A DNA stretch of 8,520 nucleotides from an uncultured Ruminococcus sp. (GTDB taxonomy: Bacteria > Bacillota > Clostridia > Oscillospirales > Ruminococcaceae): positions 1 to 8,520 of the forward strand of contig CALGTT010000202.1 in the NCBI GenBank assembly GCA_937901485.1, given 5' to 3'. The notes under the pieces were generated by a model that was not told the DNA's origin, did not search any database, and saw nothing but the letters and a program-made list of their open reading frames with translations. How positions within the stretch are numbered: position 1 is the stretch's first letter; each line of letters begins with the position of its first letter. Below, piece after piece: positions 6,399 to 8,520 of the stretch. A program made the position numbers and the translations under genes.

Positions 6399-6653
6399 TC
6401 ATAGAAGCGGACAACTCCCGATCAGCGAAAGCTTCTCTTCCCTCGTCATCCTCTTGATCCTCCACTCCCTCCGCATTGCCGCGGCCTTGTCCGCGTGCGG
6501 CTCGGCGTAGACCAGCACCACCGGCAGGCGGGAGCGCGTGTATTTCGCGCCCTTGCCGGCATTGTGCGCCGCGATGCGCTTCGGGAGGTCATTCGTCCAG
6601 CCCGTGTAGAGCGTCCCGTCCGCACAGCGCAGGATGTAGGTATAGCAGATCAT
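6399..6653 (-). CDS. GIY-YIG nuclease-fold protein, UPF0213/YhbQ type
   Basis: This 84-residue protein is a single GIY-YIG domain of normal length for the small UPF0213 (YhbQ) group. The signature appears as YTYILRC (residues 4-10) and LYTGWTND (15-22). The catalytic arginine is expected at Arg26 in LPKRIAAHN, and the metal-binding glutamate at Glu63 in RREWRIKRM. Members are thought to be small DNA endonucleases with possible roles in DNA repair, but the cellular role is not well settled. The start codon overlaps the nrdG stop (ATGA), so it is probably translated with nrdG; a functional link with nucleotide supply is only suggested by position. It ends 8 nt from the valS terminator. Confidence 0.9.
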   Translation of the reverse strand: MICYTYILRCADGTLYTGWTNDLPKRIAAHNAGKGAKYTRSRLPVVLVYAEPHADKAAAMRREWRIKRMTREEKLSLIGSCPLL

Positions 6654-7153
6654 GCAAATTCCGTCACGACCGCACAGCCCTCGGCAAGGCTCGCACGGCA
6701 GTCCAGTATCCGCTGGTTCGAACTGCCGCGGAAGTGCAGCTCGTAGCTGCGCAGCTCCTCGATATACCGCCCGTCCACCAGATAGTCCGTCACCGCCAGC
6801 AGGTCGCCGATGCCGTCCTCCGCGCGTCTGGCGTACAGCTCCTCGAACGTGTAGCCGGTGTAGGTGATGATGTTCAGCCCAAGCTCCCTGACCTGTGCGC
6901 CAAGCTCCGCGAGTGCCGCCGCCTGACAGAACGGCTCGCCGCCGGAAAAGGTCACGCCGTCAAGCAGGGGATTGCCCTTGATGCGTCCGAGCAGCTCGTC
7001 CGTGTCCGCAGGCGTGCCGCCGTCAAAGGGGTGTGTCTGCGGATTGTGGCAGCCCGCGCAGTGATGGGGGCAGCCCTGCACGAAGATCGTGAACCGGATG
7101 CCCGGACCGTCCACGATGGAGTCGTTGGCTGTGCCGGAAAGCTGTAAATGCAT
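6650..7153 (-). CDS. nrdG: Anaerobic ribonucleoside-triphosphate reductase activating protein (radical SAM)
   Basis: NrdG uses S-adenosylmethionine and a 4Fe-4S cluster to create the glycyl radical on NrdD, switching on anaerobic dNTP synthesis. The 167-residue protein has the family start NDSIVDGPGIRFTIFVQGC, the radical SAM cluster motif CPHHCAGC (Cys28, Cys32, Cys35) and a SAM-binding TFSGGEPF segment. A longer in-frame start at 7237 is possible, but I choose the ATG at 7153: AGGAGG lies 7 nt upstream of it, and the extra residues of the longer form (LIFKLQIQFLKG) do not belong to the family and read across a hairpin repeat. It lies downstream of nrdD but is separated from it by two small genes. 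Confidence 0.96.
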   Translation of the reverse strand: MHLQLSGTANDSIVDGPGIRFTIFVQGCPHHCAGCHNPQTHPFDGGTPADTDELLGRIKGNPLLDGVTFSGGEPFCQAAALAELGAQVRELGLNIITYTGYTFEELYARRAEDGIGDLLAVTDYLVDGRYIEELRSYELHFRGSSNQRILDCRASLAEGCAVVTEFA

Positions 7154-7168
7154 GGGGATTCCTCCTTT
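7153..7168 (-). promoter_or_regulatory. nrdG: Ribosome binding site that decides the nrdG start
   Basis: On the minus strand AAAGGAGG lies 7 nt before the ATG at 7153, a near-ideal Shine-Dalgarno sequence. This supports the 167-residue NrdG over the longer frame starting at 7237. Confidence 0.85.
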
Positions 7169-7180
7169 TTGAGATATGCA

Positions 7181-7202
7181 GAAAGGGGCGGATGCCCCTT
7201 TC
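7181..7202. repeat. Hairpin repeat, nrdG-side copy
   Basis: GAAAGGGGC, GGAT, GCCCCTTTC is a perfect 9-bp palindrome with a 4-nt loop. A second copy at 7734-7755 matches at 19 of 22 positions in the same orientation. Together they bracket the AT-rich segment holding the two small genes. Neither copy is followed by a clear T-run. Confidence 0.8.
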
Positions 7203-7298
7203 AAGAATTGGATTTGTAGTTTGAAAATCAATTTCAAAATGATCGCTAAACATAAACAGATACTGTATATCTCAATTTAATAGATTTCTTGATGTACG

Positions 7299-7481
7299 CT
7301 ATTTCCCATGTTTATATTTTTTTCTATCTGACATATGCTTTGCTGCAAGTTTACTTCCATGACGCAGACCATCAGACATAAGTTCCATAAAATAAGAGTC
7401 TTTTTCTTTACAAAGTTTACGCAATCGCTTATTCTCTTTTTTTAAGTGTTCATTTTCTTTTTTTAAGTTCAAAAATCCCAT
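7299..7481 (-). CDS. Small coiled-coil protein, 60 aa, unknown function
   Basis: The protein starts MGFLNLKKENEHLKKENKRL and continues RKLCKEKDSY, a heptad-like, strongly charged helix that should form a coiled coil. It ends with a basic tail (SDRKKYKHGK). I do not recognise a family. The frame is open much further upstream (to 7712), but that part is out of register with the better-supported gene at 7489-7650, so I place the start at the ATG at 7481, 7 nt after that gene's stop. An AAAGGAAAG sequence overlapping the end of the upstream gene could serve as ribosome binding site, though the spacing is long. Base composition is much more AT-rich than nrdD and nrdG, which suggests acquisition. 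Confidence 0.6.
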   Translation of the reverse strand: MGFLNLKKENEHLKKENKRLRKLCKEKDSYFMELMSDGLRHGSKLAAKHMSDRKKYKHGK

Positions 7482-7488
7482 ACACCAA

Positions 7489-7650
7489 TCACTTTCCTTT
7501 CTTTTTGGCGTTTTCCTTGCGGATAGTGCCAATCTTCTTGTCGCTACGTGTGTCTCTTCCGTTGGGGTTTCTGATTGTTCCAGCTGGCAATCCTCTTGTT
7601 TTTTCAAACGTTCCAACTGTACAATCGCTTCTTGTTTTTCGAACAGCCAT
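7489..7650 (-). CDS. Small basic protein, 53 aa, with a repeated TRSDxxxGT motif
   Basis: The minus-strand ATG at 7650 is preceded by AAAGGAGG 7 nt away, the best ribosome binding site in this segment. The product begins MAVRKTRSDCTVGTFEKTRG, then LPAGTIRNPNGRDTRSDKKI, and ends in a Lys-rich tail. It is highly basic. The motif TRSDxxxGT occurs twice (residues 6-14 and 34-42), followed by F/I and then charged residues, which suggests an internal duplication and nucleic-acid binding. I cannot name a family, though the GTIRNPNGRDTRSDKK stretch has the look of a conserved small protein. The overlapping 137-codon frame (7299-7712) hides it; this frame is favoured because of the ribosome binding site and the internal repeat. 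Confidence 0.65.
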   Translation of the reverse strand: MAVRKTRSDCTVGTFEKTRGLPAGTIRNPNGRDTRSDKKIGTIRKENAKKKGK

Positions 7651-7701
7651 ATCTTTTCCTCCTTTCTATAATAGTTGCTCTTAATAACTCTGCGAGAACA
7701 A

Positions 7702-7732
7702 TTTGTATTCACAGAGAGATCGCATATGTCAA
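7702..7732 (-). promoter_or_regulatory. Weak promoter candidate for the small-gene pair
   Basis: On the minus strand a perfect TTGACA (7732-7727) lies 19 nt before TACAAA (7707-7702), about 50 nt upstream of the AGGAGG site of the 53-residue gene. The -35 box is ideal, but the -10 box matches only four of six bases and the spacing is long. Confidence 0.3.
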
Positions 7733-7733
7733 T

Positions 7734-7755
7734 GAAGGTGGCAGATGCCCCTTTC
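7734..7755. repeat. Hairpin repeat, nrdD-side copy
   Basis: GAAGGTGGC, AGAT, GCCCCTTTC is the second copy of the hairpin repeat at 7181-7202, differing at three of 22 positions, all in the left arm and loop. Its stem is imperfect. It lies 11 nt beyond the nrdD stop and could mark the nrdD-side boundary of an inserted segment. Confidence 0.75.
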
Positions 7756-7766
7756 CCATCGTCATA

Positions 7767-8520
7767 TTACTCCTCGTTCTTCACCCCATGCTTCACTCTG
7801 TCCTGCACCTCACTGCGCTTGGCATTGTTGAAGCGGTCAAGCGTGCCCACGAGGTAGCCTGTGATGCGGCGGATGCGCTCAAAGCCCACTGTGCCGTGCT
7901 CCGACTCCGGTCTGCCGCACTTGGGGCACTTGTCGCCAATGATGCCCGTGTAGCCGCATACCGGATCACGGTCAACCGGATGGTTGATCGAGCCGTAGCC
8001 GATGCCCGACTCCTTCATGCAGCGGATGACCTTCTCAAATGCGGACAGGTTCTGCAGCGGATCACCATCCAGCTCCACATAGCTGATATGTCCTGCATTC
8101 GTCAGCTCATGGTAGGGAGCTTCGATCCTGATCTTGTCAAACGCGCTGATCTCATAGTAAACCGGTACATGGAAGGAGTTTGTGTAGTACGCGCGGTCGG
8201 TGACACCCTCGATCTTGCCGTACTTCTTTCTGTCCATGCCTACGAAACGTCCGGACAGTCCCTCCGCAGGCGTTGCCAGCAGGGAGAAGTTCAGACCGGT
8301 CTTCTGTGCCTCATCATCCAGACGCTTGCGCATTCTGGAGATGATCTCCTGACCAAGTGCACGCGCCTCCTCGCTCTCACCGTGATGTGCGCCGATGAGG
8401 GCTTTGAGTGTCTCCGCAAGCCCGATGAAGCCCACGGACAGCGTGCCGTGCTTGAGTACCTCGCTCAGATCCTCGTCCGCGATCAGTCCCTCGGAATCCA
8501 TCCAGATGCCCTGTCCCATC
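7767..8520 (-). CDS. nrdD: Anaerobic ribonucleoside-triphosphate reductase, C-terminal part (5' end outside the window)
   Basis: This is the last 250 or so residues of the class III ribonucleotide reductase, which reduces ribonucleoside triphosphates to dNTPs without oxygen. Family features are in order: MGQGIW near the edge, the barrel segments around THELTNAGHISYVELDG-like sequence (here YHELTNAGHISYVELDG), NHPVDRDPVCGYTGIIGD with the Cys-rich metal site continuing as KCPKCGR, and the glycyl-radical loop RRITGYLVGTLDRFNNAK, whose glycine is the radical site activated by NrdG. The normal end RVKHG is followed by a short tail. The Met at 8519 is internal, since the frame runs off the window. 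The frame is intact and GC-rich. Confidence 0.96.
   Translation of the reverse strand, partial: MGQGIWMDSEGLIADEDLSEVLKHGTLSVGFIGLAETLKALIGAHHGESEEARALGQEIISRMRKRLDDEAQKTGLNFSLLATPAEGLSGRFVGMDRKKYGKIEGVTDRAYYTNSFHVPVYYEISAFDKIRIEAPYHELTNAGHISYVELDGDPLQNLSAFEKVIRCMKESGIGYGSINHPVDRDPVCGYTGIIGDKCPKCGRPESEHGTVGFERIRRITGYLVGTLDRFNNAKRSEVQDRVKHGVKNEE

Noticed and set aside
6476..7147. A 223-codon plus-strand frame opposite nrdG and the GIY-YIG gene
   Set aside because: It is an antisense shadow in GC-rich DNA, with Arg/Ala/Pro/Cys-rich content and two well-supported genes on the other strand.
7154..7237. N-terminal extension of NrdG from an ATG at 7237
   Set aside because: It reads through the hairpin repeat, adds residues foreign to the family and lacks the strong ribosome binding site found before 7153.
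7299..7712. A single 137-codon gene covering the AT-rich segment
   Set aside because: Its upstream half overlaps the 53-residue gene, which has the only good ribosome binding site. Only its last 60 codons look like a real protein.

Overview
The window falls into two unlike parts that meet at about 2800-2820. The right two thirds (about 2815-8520) is GC-rich core chromosome of an anaerobic Firmicute, most like Ruminococcus/Oscillospiraceae. It has a clade-2 type IleS tail followed by valS, an oxygen-sensitive class III ribonucleotide reductase pair (NrdD/NrdG), and AGGAGG-type ribosome binding sites. The genus is inferred from protein style, not proved.

The left part (1-2815) is an accessory patchwork of lower and more variable GC. 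At its edge, on the minus strand, a DUF2924 protein overlaps by ATGA the first 45 codons of a large serine recombinase, a known mobile-element pairing. Further in are pieces of unrelated genes: the 3' end of a tRNA (Ser-like) with its terminator (1020-1091), the last 28 codons of guaA (GMP synthase, 1706-1789) fused directly to the C-terminal catalytic part of a tyrosine recombinase (1425-1705), a shortened GltB-type GXGXG domain protein on the plus strand (1995-2543), and a 47-codon holin-like membrane ORF (2529-2672). tRNA and guaA 3' ends are classic integration targets, so this looks like an integration scar or an accretion of attachment sites. A chimeric assembly cannot be excluded.

At about 2815 the reading frame of ileS begins abruptly, with roughly the first three quarters of the gene missing. 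A 12-bp perfect hairpin separates its stop from valS (3651-6350), which is complete and ends at a strong terminator (6363-6391). Convergent to valS, the minus strand carries nrdD (5' end outside the window), two small genes, nrdG, and a GIY-YIG (UPF0213) protein whose start overlaps the nrdG stop by ATGA.

The two small genes lie in an AT-rich segment (7203-7733) bounded by two 22-nt hairpin repeats that match at 19 of 22 positions, which suggests a small cassette inserted between nrdD and nrdG. They are a 53-residue basic protein with a doubled TRSDxxxGT motif, preceded by an excellent ribosome binding site, and a 60-residue coiled-coil protein. A single 137-codon reading frame that spans both hides the first one.
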